From Taeniopygia guttata (Eukaryota > Chordata > Aves > Passeriformes > Estrildidae), in the NCBI RefSeq assembly GCF_048771995.1, contig NC_133026.1:13108001-13172000 (forward strand): a stretch of DNA of 64,000 bases, read 5' to 3'. Below, piece by piece: positions 1 to 13,441 of the stretch. The position numbers and the translations under genes are program-made. Numbering within the stretch: the first letter of the stretch is position 1; the number at the start of each line of letters is the position of its first letter. The notes under the pieces were generated by a model, which saw only the letters and a list, made by a program, of their open reading frames with translations, made no database searches and was not told where the DNA came from.

Positions 1-1806
1 CAGTGCTTTTTATTTCAAAAACATGAAATTAAGACAAACTGTTTTTTAATCCTGATAAGATACCAAAACATTCATCACTCTCATTAAAAAAAAACAAGAA
101 AAAGAGGGAAATAAAAACTCAAGTCTCATGCCAACTCTGGTGCCATAAATCATAGGAAAATTTTATCAGAAAAATGTAATAGAAAGGTAAGGCAATTTTT
201 TCAGGTTATTCTACTAAACAATGGTGCCTAAAACTTTAGCAAGCAGTTCTGAATACTTTGGCTGGCTGTAGCTGACATGGCCAGGTCATGCATAGTTCAG
301 TTGGACTTTATTGGCATGACAACATCTTCACACACAGCTACAGGAAATCAGCAATGCAGCTGGGAGGGAACACAAACTCCTGACTAGCAATTCTGTGTAT
401 TAATGACAATACTCTGCTTCCTAGTCCCTTACATCCTCACAGCATTTTTCAACCATTAACTAATGCATCAGTGAGATTTGTTTGAGATGGAGATGCAACA
501 AGCTAGCTCAAAATAAGGAGCATGTAGGGCCACCATTTCAGTGGGAAAAGGTTAACTCACTCTAATTAAATCCCACAGAGCCTCTCTGTTCAGAAACCAC
601 CACATTTTAAAACCAATGAGAGTTAACATCTCATTAACAGGGAGGTTAGCTGCTGTAAGTCTGCTATATATAAACATTTAAAATGCTTATTTCTGCTGGA
701 AAACATTATAGAGGAACACTATATCAAAAAATATTTGTCAAAAAGGCTAAAAAACTGCTAATCACCGAGTTTACACTCTCATTCTGACCTAAATTAACAT
801 AGTTCTGCAGATTTTCCTGCACAGCCATACACAAGACCCTCCATGCAGAGGGAGCACATGTGTGCAGCAGTCACACGGCAGACTCTTCTGTCTCGGGACA
901 GAGCTGTTGCACTTGCTGTCACCAAGAGGGGAATATCAACCCTGCTGGTGGTGATGGTGATGTCTCTTGTTGTCCAGAGCTGCTGTGGACCCAGCTGTCC
1001 CTCCTGCTCCACAACTGCAGGCACACATGCTGAGCATCATCAGGGATAAATGCCAGCAGAATTCCTCAGCTCCATGAGACTCAGGTACCACAGCACCAAC
1101 ACAGCCTGAGCCTTGTTCACACGTGGTGCCAAGTGTGGAGCTGGCACGTAGCACTGATCTCTGCCTTTTACTGCAGCCAGGCTTCTTTGTATTGGTCCAG
1201 TCATCATATGACCTCGCCTGATTATGTTTTCTATTTATTATTGCCAGAGAGAAAAGGGTTTTCTCATGATTGGTATATGCGCAGACACCAAAACTTTGCC
1301 TACTCTTAGAAAGATATTTGATTTATATTAATGAAGTGCTATTTTGGAAGTGAGAGACTGACTAAGAAACTTTATTCAGTTAAAGAGAGACCCAAGGAAA
1401 TATACACCTCATTTATGACTCATAGTAAAGAAGGAGAAAGAATTTATGCCAGCTAGAAGGGAATTGCAAACAGCAAGTGTGTTGTTAGCAATTCATAGAT
1501 ATTATCCACAGCTTTACTCATTGAAGCACAAATTTACAATGTCACTCCTGATTGTATAACAGAGGGGCTTATTTCCAACATAGTCATGGGTTAATAACTT
1601 TAGTTAGCTTGTAACAATTGAAAAGTAGCAACAGGCATCATCACTGTTGTTATGGCCACAGGGTGGTAACAGAATTCAATGAGTTCTAGAGACAAATACT
1701 CAAAATGTCAAAACATAAGCTTAACTGAGAAAAAGGTTGAAGTGTAAACCCAACCCAGAGAATGGAAAAGTACTGGATAAAACACTGGAAAATATACTGC
1801 AGGGAA
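1..1806. other. No recognised gene; unassigned vertebrate DNA
   Basis: AT-rich, CpG-poor sequence with frequent stops in all frames. The stretch at about 840-1160 is somewhat GC-richer, but its short overlapping open frames on both strands have no protein-like character and no convincing pair of splice sites. I see no repeat family I can name here. It is most likely intronic or intergenic. Confidence 0.5.
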
Positions 1807-1886
1807 CAATCCTGCTTTGGCAGTGGGATAGACTAAATGACCTAATACAACTTTTCCATCTCTAATTTATACAATTCTATGATTCA
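1807..1886 (+). mobile_element. CR1: Old CR1 LINE 3' tail
   Basis: The segment reads like the end of an avian CR1. A CCTGCTTTGGCAGTGGGATAGACTAAATGACCT block matches the usual CTGGCAGGGGG.TTGGACTAGATGACCT position by position with several substitutions. It is followed by a CTTTTCCATCTCTAATTT stretch and the terminal ATTCTATGATTC. CR1 copies are 5'-truncated non-LTR retrotransposons, so only the 3' untranslated end is expected. Divergence suggests an old insertion. The 5' boundary is approximate and could extend left. Confidence 0.7.
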
Positions 1887-2200
1887 ACAAAAACAAACTG
1901 TGAAATTAAAAACTGAAGCAAGTCTATAACCTGACTACCACATTTTACAAATGTATATATACATGATTCTATAGGTATTTAAAATAGTGACTGTCTTGGC
2001 ACTACTACTACAGAAGATATATGCAGACTGTCAGATTTCCTCTTAAAACATTCATCTGGCTGCCAGGCTGAGCAGATGCCAGCAACCTCAGAGATAGACC
2101 TAAGAATAACCCGTAAGACGCTCTGGAAAGAAAAAATCACTCAAACTGAAAAAGTAAATTATGGTGACTGCCATGAGTGAAAACTCTGTGTTAGACAATC

Positions 2201-2310
2201 AAGATAAAGAAAAAAGAGGAAAAAAAAAAAAAACCCAACGACAAAAAAAACACCAACCAACAATTAAAAAAAACCAAAACAAAAAAACAGGGACAGAAAG
2301 AAGGAAAGAA
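2201..2310. repeat. A-rich low-complexity tract
   Basis: About 110 bp of A runs broken by single C, G or CC: thirteen A in a row at 2221-2233, then ACC/CAA-type interruptions, then further A7-A8 runs. It could be a decayed retrotransposon poly(A) tail or simple-sequence drift. No adjacent element body was recognised on either side. Confidence 0.75.
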
Positions 2311-2488
2311 AGTTGGGTCCTCAATGTCAACAGCTATATGAAGAATGGATACTCCATAGGATAGGCACCTACTGTTCTTTTACATGTTGTGCTTCTCCTA
2401 TGTGGGGACACTTACAAATAAGTTGGATACATTCACATCACAAAAAAAATTAATAAAATATGTAATACATCCAAGTCCATTCCTACCC

Positions 2489-2501
2489 TTTTTTTTTTTT
2501 T
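2489..2501. repeat. T13 homopolymer
   Basis: Thirteen consecutive T, flanked by CTACCC and ATAATG. A simple homopolymer with no attached element that I can recognise. Confidence 0.9.
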
Positions 2502-5500
2502 ATAATGATCTTCTTTTAAAGGAAAACACTAATCTTATGTGACAGCAAAGAGAGACATATATATTTAGGTTATATTAGCTTAGTTTAAAAGTATTCCAAA
2601 TGAGAATATGTACTAACAAAGACTGTCCTGTTTTCTGAGAAGGAAATACTGACTTTCAAATGTGCTTCCCCATGCAGATAATCCTGTGACCACAGAGGTT
2701 CCTGCAGTTGTAAATAATTTGAGACCACCTGGACATGTCTAATGTAGATAGCCTGGGGAAATAAGTCATTCAAAAGAAAAACGAAGTCCTCTTATTTGAG
2801 TCCCTGGGTACAGATCTGTAGCTCTAAGGCTAATCAATTAGCTTCCAGCAGAAGAATGGGTGGCTCTGTTCTGGAGTACCAGCTTCAGTGCCTTTCTAAA
2901 CAGTGGAAGAGCCCTGTCATCCTGTTTTAAATAAGGAAAAAGCTTCACCACTGAGGAGGACAAGTATATGATTTAAACAAATAGTTTATTAAAGGAGCAA
3001 TTGTGAAAGAAAAGATTAATCCTGGTTTTTTAAAAGGAGTGTTTGTGCCATCTGAGAAAAATAGCTACTGTGGATTGACTTTCCATAACAGTGAGCTTCC
3101 AATTATTAAATAATGGGGTTTTTTCTCAAAGGAAAAAACACTAATAGTGTTGAAAAAAACAAATGCTGGGCAGACCATAATCCAGATGATTGCCACTGGA
3201 GTGGAATCAAACAAATCTACTTGGGAAGGTGAAGAAGTTTCCTGATGGTAAAATAAAAATAGTAGATGCATAAAACTGCACGCTCCTTCAGCTGCTTTTA
3301 AACCCTTTTAAAATTGCCTTATTCATTACTGTCCCACTTTTTACATCTGCTTCAGCCCGTATTCTACAGAAAATGATAAAACAGCCATCAAATCCTTAGA
3401 GAATCTCAAGTCTTGTGACTTAAGGATGTTTTAACAAACAGATATTTAGGAGCCGATTCTACCGCTTTTCAGTGAGATTTGGGCTCCTGGGACAGGATTC
3501 ACAGGAGAATTTTATTCAGTCTCAGAGTTCCTACTGCACTGTCCCAGCTGTTAGTGACCCTGGAGGCCACAGCTCTCAGTAGCACAGGGGGCACAGGAGC
3601 ATTGGCTGGACAAGTGCTGCAGAAGCCCCAGAAGGATCTTGATGCTAAAGACAGAAATGCCACACCTTGTCTCCTCATTACAGTCAGCTTAGTTTGTCTC
3701 TCTTTAGCTGCTGCATTTGTTCGGCCACTCTAACTATATTTGCCTGCAGATATGTCAAACTGTAAGTTAGACCCAGTTTTACAAGTTACAGATCTAACAT
3801 AGCTGCTTGACTTGTGCAATTCTTTGTACAATTCATGGAACAGTGCATAACATGAACACCCCATTCAGTAAATCAGCAGACACACAGAAGAGAAATGCTC
3901 CACCAGGCTGAGCCAGAGGATATTTTGTGAGTTGAGCTTCAACTAGCAAGCTGAGCAAAGCTCCTGGCTCCACTTGTGTTTCACAGCCATGAACTTTGCA
4001 GAGCCAGGAAGCTAAGCCTTCCACAGAAAAATGGAGGGAAAGAAGGGAGAAGTGGAAGCCAAAAAACTCCTTTATAGTGTTATGACTGGGATATTTATTT
4101 CAAAGATCCACATACATATTCCTCTTTGGGTAATTGAATCTGAGCCCAAGCTTCTCTATGCATGTGCTTTTCGGTATCTGGGGACAATGTTTCTCAATTC
4201 CTCAGATCTTTCTTTTTCCATTAATTAAGAAGTCTGCTCTTTAGGGTAGCGAGAGGAAAGCAATAATTAAAAAAAGGAAAAGGCTGAAGGAAAAAAACAC
4301 CCCTTAATTTGCCAAACAGAATATTTCCCTGAAAAGTAGGACACCTGGAGCTGAAATAAAGTTGGAGGAACCCCATTTTCCAGGGCTACATTTTCTAACC
4401 AGGTCATCCTCCTGCAGCTGAGAGATGCTAAAGGACATGTAGGAAAATTGAATCTGGGCTAAGTACATTCACTCAGCAGGAAAAACAAGATACATTTAAG
4501 GATGTGCTATATTGACCAAAATACTACTACTGCAAGTATTTTAAATAGATGTATACACCAATCAGAAGGAAACCTAGAGAGCATTTTGATAAAGATGCAC
4601 AGACTGATATGATGGTTCTTTGGACTTAGAAGAAACAGGCTGGTGATGTGGTTCTACACCTTAATTTCAAGGGTTTAATAAGGTATCTTTGGAAAATGAG
4701 CCTGCAGGTACCCACAGTGTGTTTGAAGAGGGGCGTGGGTTTTTGTGAAGGTGCCTCCCCTGTGCAGTGCAGCGCTGTGCAGAGACACCTGACACAGGGT
4801 GCCACACCTACAGGTGTTAGAGATGGGCTGAGCAGGTCCAAGGCTCTTTGGCTATGAGAGCACTGCTCTTCATGGGTGCCCCAGCTTGGGCCAACAGGGC
4901 CCAAATTCTGTTCTCTGTTTATGATAGTCAACCACAACTTTTTATGCCCATTCTATATTCTTGCCTTAAGGAAGCTCTTAATTATGCTCAACAGTATAGT
5001 GTGTACACCCCCATTGAAAATATTAATGTCAGTCATTCATTAGACTTTCATACCCATCTTCCCTATAAACTGGGTCATATGGTGCAGTACACACAGTCTG
5101 AGTAACTAGGTTAGGAAATTTGAAAGAACATAAAATTCTCTTGCAAACAGTATAAGATGTTCAAATATGTTATTTCAAAAAAAAACTATGCTTGTATTAT
5201 ATATTATTTTAATAGTTAAAAACATAGTAATAATAAAACACCAACACTGGTTAGGTTGTTTTTTCCCTCAGAAAATTGTAAAACTAAGAGTTTGGAACCA
5301 TTTAGAGCAATGACAGATTTTAGAAAACTTGAAATATATTATGGAATGGAATGTCAGCCTTCCTTATACATATATGCAATTTAGGCCCCTAGCTGCAGTG
5401 AACTATCTGGTTTTATGGGATCTGTCCGGATAGTCTGGATTCTTTGGTCTGAATCTGCAAATTTTTTTCCCATGCTCAACTTTCTTACTGTGTGTGGTCC

Positions 5501-7999
5501 CACAGAAATCAATACAACTCCTCACAGTAGTTAAACCAAAGATGAGTGTGACTTTTTGAGTGTGAGTGTCTCATGGCCTAAGACTGCATATTCCCATGGA
5601 AAAGCAAGTGTTATCCAGGGAGAGGGAAGGTTCTCTCTGAATTATCTTACACACTTATTATTTTGTGTAAACAATGCAAATAAAATTATAGTGTCACATT
5701 TTCCAGCTGAAACTGTCTGGAGGCTTTTTTAAATGATGCCAAGAATCATAAGTCAAAAACCTTAGAATAGTCAATGAATGTTTCAAATTATTCCCTTATT
5801 TTCTCAAGTTGCCTGGGCAAGGATATTTTACATGGCTCTTAATTTATTATCTTTCATAATAAGGAATGTTTTGCAGGAATATAGCATTATGGAATATTGC
5901 TGAGCATATTATTAAATATAATCATCAAGATTGTATGGTCATGTCTATCTTTATCCAAGATAATTGGAGAAAACTGGCAGTTTCATTCTTCATACATTTC
6001 AAACTCTATTTATGCTGTTAAAAGAGCTTAACAAAATGGGTGCTTTGGTAGGTTACCACTGCTGTTCCTTAGTGGAGAGCAACAAGTGCTGAGTCAGATG
6101 AACCATGCAGAAATTCCAATGGTCCAGGCCATATTCATCTCAAATGAGACCAAAAATCCACATTTGAATAGAACTATTAGTATCAAGAATACTGTTCCTT
6201 TTTATTAGTGTTTGGGTTTTACATAGCACCAATTTAAAACAGTCATTCTTTTTAATTTACCACTGGGGGGTAAAAAGTCATACAGAATCACATAAAATCA
6301 AGTTTAGTATGAAGCAATGACTGATCCCAAACTTTGCATTATGCAGAGGAAAATTGTTTAGTCAAATAACAGCTGCCAGCTGTGATTTTGAGCCAGAGCA
6401 ACAGCTTTTCTCAGCAATGTGCTGGGAGACATCTCCAGAGTGTGTGGGATGGTTTGTAGTGCTCAAGGGGAATGGGCTGTGTCACTTCTGTGAGGAGCAG
6501 AGCACACTGAGGGAAGGAGGAAACTGAAAGATGGGGACAAAAATAAGTACCTGTGCCCTGACTTGCCTCTGTGTAACCCAGAACATAAATCATCTGCATT
6601 GCAGCCATTTTTAGGATTTTTGTCTTCCTCCCACTGCCAGGCTGGAGCAGCAGCTTATGCAAGTGTGTATTAGGTCTGACAGGAGAGGAGTGAGAGCAGG
6701 GGCAGCCATACAGGCCAGTCACTTCCAAAAGTCCCCATGAAATATTATCTCTCTCAGGCAGCTGTTCAATACCTCATGATGTGTTAGGCACTGCCTTCCT
6801 GCCAGCACGCTCACCCCAGCTTACTTCTCTTTATTAGATTGTGAATTCAAAAGCATTTCTCTCCTTGCTCCACAGACAGCTTCCCTCCCCAGGGACTCAG
6901 TGCTGCTCTCACAACCCTCATGCACCCCAGCACCATCCAGGCCATCGTTCATCTCAATATATCAAGCACTCAAGTGCCTGGGAATGCACTCTGATCCATT
7001 ATATGCAAGTAAAACAAAGTTCTGTCTTATGCACATATATGTGCCAAACAAAGAGTAGATCACTTCTGCAGATGGCAAAGTTAAATTAGTTAAATTTGTC
7101 ACCATTTTGGTTGGAAATTTCTTTTGTCTGCCTACATGGAAATCTTCTGTTTGGTGACAGTGTGTCTTTCAGGGATTTAAAGCCAAATGGGGAAAAAAAA
7201 AAATAGATCCTGAATGTTTCTGCTCACTGAGAGCAAGTCCCTTGTACCCTACCACAGCCCCAGCCTGACTGTAAGCTGGCACACAAACACAAAACATGCT
7301 GAAGAGTGCAAACCCAGCAGGATCCAAGAGGCATCACAGTTGTTAATCTGCTGGGGTTTTAACAAAAGAATGAAAAAGAAACAAACCTGTGTGAGCAAGA
7401 TGAATATACAGATAAGTTCCATAAGGAATAATTTAAAGGAAGTTTGGGATAATTTACTGCTGTTTGGATTAGTCAGCATAAATAAAAATATATTTATTCA
7501 CAGTCTTAAATCCAGGCTAGGACGAAGGGCCTGTTCCACAAGGCTCCATCAGCCATATTACTGGAGTTTAAAGTAAGACTTCAACAAATCTCAGAGAATA
7601 TTTTACTGCTCACCCCTTAGTACTGCAAATTCTCCTGTAAGTAGCCTCTGCTGTTACTGACATAAACGTCGATTGTTTTCCCTTAGAGAACTGAAAATAG
7701 AAGGCAATAATTCCTTGGTGAGTCAAGCTGAAACTTTCTGAATTATTAAACATTCATTAAGCCAGGGTCCAAGACCACCTGTGAGTGTAGCAGAAGCCCA
7801 CAGGTAACATGGAGGAAGGGTGCAATACTGAAGATCTGTGACCTCCAATTTTTATCTGCATGGTGTTACTGGTAATGGGAAAAATGAGTGTCCTGGAAAA
7901 TATGGACAGCAACAGCTTCTTTTGTCTGAGCTGCATCTTGGGGGACCAGAGTGTCACCCTGATTCTTAAGATTTTCTAAAGCCTTCTGAGTTTATATTC

Positions 8000-8243
8000 T
8001 GTTAGAAAACTTTCCCACACAATTTCTATAAACAACATATTGTTTTGCATTCCTTCATGGGGGTGGAGAAACTTGATGTACTAGTGGTTTGTCCAATGTC
8101 TTTGGAGAGGTGGCCCATTCACTCTCCAATCCACTGTCACCTTTGGAAAAGTATAAAAGTTGGAGTCAGAAAATAAACTTTCTCTTTTACCTTGCAAAAT
8201 AGCAGGTGGCTCGCGTTATGCTTTCACATGTCCTATAACAACA
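8000..8243 (+). mobile_element. Probable ERV LTR remnant (TATA box and polyA signal)
   Basis: The sequence has LTR architecture on the plus strand. TATAAAA is at 8152-8158 and AATAAA at 8172-8177, with a short downstream region before CCTATAACAACA at 8232-8243. The left edge TGTTA at 8000 pairs with TAACA at 8236-8240 as possible inverted ends. The GTCCAATGTC..GGAGAGGTGG..CCACTGTCACCTTTGGAAAAG block resembles passerine ERVL-type LTRs from memory. No target-site duplication is visible for either possible 3' end. No primer-binding site or internal region follows, so this would be a solo or truncated LTR. The boundaries are estimates. Confidence 0.5.
8152..8177 (+). promoter_or_regulatory. TATA box and AATAAA of the putative LTR
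   Basis: TATAAAA (8152-8158) followed 14 bp later by AATAAA (8172-8177). Such tight spacing of promoter and polyadenylation signal is seen in short-R LTRs. Present activity cannot be judged from sequence. Confidence 0.45.
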
Positions 8244-8693
8244 CCAGAGGACTCCTTATTTCTGCCAGAGCCATGAAGAACATTGGGAGACACATACCAG
8301 TCTCACCACAAAGCCAAAGCATTAACTAAATGACTGCAGTGAAAGTCAGGAAGATCAAATTAGGGTCAAGATAACTTGGTGTCCTGCTTCCTTGCTGCTT
8401 ACTCAGAAATAATTTCCTCTTTATTTGAGTTGTTTGCTCAAATGAGGTTTGTAAGAGCCCTTATCTGACTCAGCCTCCAAGCAATGATGTTTGCCTTGCT
8501 GGGTAAAATCACGCACTCACTAAAAGTAGTGGGAACATTCCTTGGGATTTCAAGTGGGGACAAAGCCTGAGGTAACATACACTATAGTACATATTTCCTT
8601 AAACTCCTCACAAATGAAGAAAACCTGCCCCTTGATAAAAATTAAAATCAACTAAAGTTATAACAATTGCAACAGCTATATTTTAATGATTTC

Positions 8694-8708
8694 TTTTTTT
8701 TTTTTTTT
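8694..8708. repeat. T15 homopolymer
   Basis: Fifteen T in a row after ATTTC. No attached retroelement was recognised. Confidence 0.9.
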
Positions 8709-9960
8709 GTCCTGAAGAGAAGCCTACCCATACACCTAAGTTTATCTATTCTTTTATGCTAAGAGTCCCTGTATTTCCCCATTAATGTTGAGGACAAATA
8801 TTGCATTAGCTCCTAAGAAAAATATGTCAAGAACTCGAACATGTCATATAGTAAACAGATTTATTCAGGTTTCCAAAGAGTTTCTGATCAGTTTTCAAGC
8901 CATTTTAGGCTTGCACTCACCTACTAGTTCAGCCTTTTCCTGATTGAATTTTGAACCACTTGCAGAAAGACAGAAAGAATTTTGTATTTGCCGTGATACA
9001 TGAGATATAAATATACTTTCATTTGGAGATTAATCTCATGTTTTCCAACTTTTCCATTATCCTCAAGGTTTCTTAGATTAATTTGTTTATAAATGTCTTT
9101 CTCTTTTTTGCTTTTCTTTCTCCATTTCATTGCTATTTGGGTTCTCTATTAGCCTTCAGAGAGTGTCTTATCTAATTTTGTGAGACTGGAATAAGCATCA
9201 TATGAACATATTTCACACTGTTTGCTTCCTCCATCTTTGCAATCATATTTTCCTATTTTGTATTTTAAAAGTGTTTTTGTTTTACAGTAGGCATGAAAGA
9301 TGGAATCCTTACCTCTGAAAGACTGTAAATGCTGGACTGCTGACAGCACAGAAGCAGAAAGGAAATGTACAAAGTGTAACCTGAATAAGAATTCTCCTTT
9401 TCTGGCAGTGCTTTGCACTTCTGCCAATGCAAAGGCAGCAGGACCAGCCCAGTTCACCTGGTCCAAACAATCTGCTGTGCCTGGTTTGTTACAGTCCAAT
9501 GCATATCTAAGCATGTCTATAGATTTAGCTCCTTACTATCTGTTTCTTTACCCAGATACATAAATAATGACCACCTATTAGAACTTAAGTCCCTAAAGTA
9601 TTCATGTAGAAGAGATACCACAGAAATCTGCCTTTATATTTGGGTTTCTTGGGGATTTTTTTCTCTCAATGATTAGTCATGACTCCAGGAAAGCACCAAT
9701 TTTTTTAGCATCAGAATTTAATTCTTTATTCACCCTGTGCTCCTCAATAAACATATTCATTTGGAGAGCTAGTTTTATCCAGATAATACCCAACTGCTGC
9801 TGAGTTAATCAAACAGAAGCAGCAAGGAGGCAAAAACAGAGAACGGACCTGCCATTTACACACTTTGCAGCCAGTGATGGGCAGGCACCCAACCTTGCTG
9901 GAGATAAACAGCTCAGAAATTAGTCTTATCCAGAATATGCTTCTGTCCCTCATCTGTAGG

Positions 9961-10006
9961 AAAAAAAAAAAAAATTAAAAGGAAGTTAAAAGGAAATTAA
10001 AAGGAC
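9961..10006. repeat. A14 run plus 11-bp tandem repeat
   Basis: Fourteen A are followed by three near-identical units of TTAAAAGGAAR at 9975-9985, 9986-9996 and 9997-10006 (the last one base short). This is a small, potentially length-variable minisatellite. Confidence 0.9.
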
Positions 10007-11407
10007 TGAAACAACTTCAGAAATGAGGGTTTAAAGCAGCATTTTTCAAAACTATTAAAAAAAAAGAAAAGAAAGCAAACAGAAAACAAGCCTGTCCATC
10101 CCCATCCAGGGATGCAGAGATGCAAGAGACACATCGACACATTTTCAGACTCTGCTTTGCCTCTCCCCACCTTCCAGTCCTTTCTAGCCAATTCCCAAGT
10201 GATTTTGTTAGAGGTAAAGCAAGGGAAAATGAATTTTCCATAGAAATGGAATTTCTAAGGGAAGTGGTTACTCACTGACACAAAACATATCGCAGAAAGA
10301 CCTTTCTGTCCATGACATTCAGTTTGACCATGAGCATACCTCTGTAAGACTTGAGACTTCCTGAAGCTCTGCTGAGACTTCCAGGATACAGTGTTCAAGC
10401 AGCCCTATTCAAACTCAAGACAGAGCTTTTACATTCCTTGGCCATCTTATTGTTTATCTTCCTCAATTTATAGCACTCTTTAGAGGAGAAATTAAAAGGG
10501 CAACATTTCATTCAACAATTACTACAATCAGGTGCAGCTTAAAGAGTTAACTTCAAATGATGTTACTGTCATGATGCTGTTCAAAGTGCCTTCATCACAA
10601 GAATCCTGTAACTGTCTTCCAAATACACCTGGAATAGATTTCCAAACACTGAGGTTTCCCTGAAGCACAGACCAACTTTCAGTCATCTCTAAGTAAAGCT
10701 AATTCACAGTCTAGTATAAAATCCATCTGGTCTAATTAGGTGACAGAGTTTGACTCTCCCTGTTTCTCACCCTTTTCTTATTCAGTCCTGTGCAATATGG
10801 AATAGAAAATTTAATTCTAGATGTTAGAGACCAGCAAACTGAAGATCTGTTAAAGAAATCAAGCAGGCCACTTAAAAAAACTGATTTTCCTTCCATCAGA
10901 CAAAACTCTGTGCAATGGAGACCCATTAAATGAATATATAAGGAAGCTGGTGTGTAGTACATCCAGCACAATGGCCAAAAGAACACTGTTAAATTTATCT
11001 ATCCAACCCAAATTATATCTCACATAATGTGATAGGCTGCTCGAACAAATATCTCTCACTCAAGGGAATTGCTGAAGTATTTGGGTGCAATATGGATACA
11101 TATTTAACAGTTTTATACTTCAGATTGAATAACCCTTTAGAGGTTTACCACACTTATGGCTTCAAAATCAGGATGTAAGTCTACTGACTACTAATAGTGA
11201 CTTTATTGATGCCTTTTCCAGTGCAGAATAAAAACTGTGTAGTACACTGGTATTGACTTTCACAGCTCCTGACTATTCTTTGTACCTATTTCTTGTTGTT
11301 TTGAGGTGACTTCTGACTTCATTGCATTCCTTATGCAAAGCCAGTAAAGCCGTCACCAAAGGGACTTTGGGTACCAAAAAGTTTATTTGAAAAAGAAAGT
11401 TTTATTC

Positions 11408-11423
11408 AAAAAAAAAAAAAAAA
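11408..11423. repeat. A16 homopolymer
   Basis: Sixteen A after GTTTTATTC, flanked on the right by TTCCTGG. Simple sequence. Confidence 0.9.
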
Positions 11424-13441
11424 TTCCTGGTTTTGCTTTCTGAATGAAATTGTTTAGGATAAAAACATATTTCTAGTGTCAATGGGACCTCTGGAACATT
11501 ATTGATTTCAGTGAATTTTATAAAATTTTTAAATGACATGTTCCCTAAGCATCAGTCAGTAATCAATATCTTTGTTAATATTCAAGCCTCTACAAATTAT
11601 GTGTTTTTATTTTCTGAAGAAAGTTCTTGGAAATAGAGATTCCCTGAACAGGAGCTATCTCAGACTTTCAGGAGGACAAAATTCAGACTCTTTCCTGGAG
11701 ACCTCCCCACTGCAGTCATTCATAAAGGGGACTATTCAAATAATATAATGTCAAGTCAGCTGACCTCTACTGTCAAACAGGAATGTAAAAGAAAAGCAGC
11801 ATCTTAATTAGGAAGGCCCCAAATCGTATATAAATTCATAGCTCAATGGCAATCACTCAGAAGCTGATAGGGAACTAGACACTTAATCAGTGAATTAAAG
11901 TAACATGCTTCATTCAGCTGCCACTCTCAAGCAATTTCTGTCACATATTTTGCTGCAATGTTCAGGTATGAAGCATATTTCATTATATAGTTTGGAAATC
12001 CCAGGGGTATGGATAACTGTAGCATCCTTAGAAATTCCAGATGCCTTTAATATTCACATTAATAATTTTTTCTCCTAACCTTAGCACAATGAAAAGATTC
12101 AGCAGTCTTCAAAAGGTCCATCTCTCCCACAGAAATCTTCATATTCTGAAAAAATTACAAACCTGGTTTAGAGTGGAATTCAAATTTTATCATGAAGGAA
12201 TTTCCTGGAAGAAGAGAAACAGGGAATTAATGTTTTTCTCTTTCCTGGTTGATAAAAGTTTTCCACAGGAAATGAACATGGCAAAAGCCTGTTCATATGA
12301 GAAGTCAAAGAATTTTGACCTTTTTTTTCTGTGCAAAAGTATTAATTTTGAAAATAGCAGAATTCTCTTTCAGACAGTCACTTCCACAACAAAATCTCTG
12401 TTCTGCCCATTAAGCACAAGAAGTTATCCAGATTCTCCAAAAAGTTGGCATATATCACATGAAAAGGCGCCATGAAGTATTTTGTCTATGTCATTATAAC
12501 AAAAAATGTGTTACTATCTTTTTGTAGTGTCTAGCTGTACCTTCTTGTCTTAGACTGGAAATGCAATGGAAAAGAGAATTCCCAGTAAAACAATTTCAGG
12601 AACTACTGATACCATGAGGCAATGTTTCCTAGACATACTGACATAAAACTTCCAATTTCAGCAAAGTCAGGACTTTTTCCCTTGCAAAATGCTGACATTT
12701 CAGTGAAAATACATATGATTTTGTAGTGTGTTTGCATTTCACTTGAAAAATAAAATGGGTAGGATGAGTGTTTCCAGACGAGCTCTCCGAAGGAGTGAAA
12801 ATGGTTGGCAGAAGTTCAGTTCTAAGACCATTGCTCATCACTTCGGGACACACATCTACCACTACAGAAGCAGACATACTCCAGATCTGGTCTGAGAGAG
12901 CAGTAAAAGCTCATCGCAGCAAAAACAATCTGAGTTTCCTCCAAAAGAGAGAAAACAGAGATTCACCAAGCTATATACCACCTGGAATGGCTTTGCAGGT
13001 CAAACTTCAAATGTATTCTCTGAGAGAAGAGTTTATTTTCTTTTTGCTTCCAAGAAGCTCCTTATTAAAACAGATCAGTTTGTGGGATTTATGGCACCTA
13101 CACCCATTGACAGAGTCTACACAAAGCTACTTGTGTGTTGTCAGGCCATTAGAAATGCAGCTGGGTGAAGGTACAAAGGAGACATCACCTGTGCAATAGA
13201 TTTCTTCACCCAATGAGAGCATTTAATTTTTCCCCTGTCTGGAGACAGAATGAATACACCAAGGATCTTAGGAAACAGCTCTATGAGATAAGATATAAGG
13301 GAGCTTTTGCCAGCTTAAGTCAATACAAGGTTCAGTGAGATTTTCCAGCTGGAATATGCTTTTTCTGCCTCTTACATGCACACTCCCAGGCAATGTGTGA
13401 ATTTGCCATCAGGCACTAACAAATTGCTGTTTGTTTTGCAG

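Larger units (their letters stand above)
1887..7999. other. Gene-free stretch, nothing recognised beyond simple repeats
   Basis: Six kilobases of AT-rich DNA without a supported gene. It contains an A-rich low-complexity tract near 2.2 kb and a T run at 2489-2501. Short open frames at 3.5, 4.6-5.1, 6.4-6.7 and 7.2-7.6 kb occur on both strands, often overlapping each other, as expected by chance. None shows recognisable motifs. Confidence 0.5.
8244..13441. other. Gene-free stretch with short tandem and homopolymer repeats
   Basis: AT-rich DNA holding a T15 run (8694-8708), an 11-bp tandem repeat (9975-10006) and an A16 run (11408-11423). An 87-codon ATG frame lies at 9300-9563 and two open frames of about 144 codons lie at 12041-12475 and 12768-13199. 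None of these has recognisable protein motifs, and frames of this length are near the chance expectation for 64 kb of such DNA. I annotate no gene. Confidence 0.45.

Noticed and set aside
9149..9514. 121-codon minus-strand frame
   Set aside because: Overlaps two plus-strand open frames over the same bases, lacks splice signals at its limits and has no recognisable domain.
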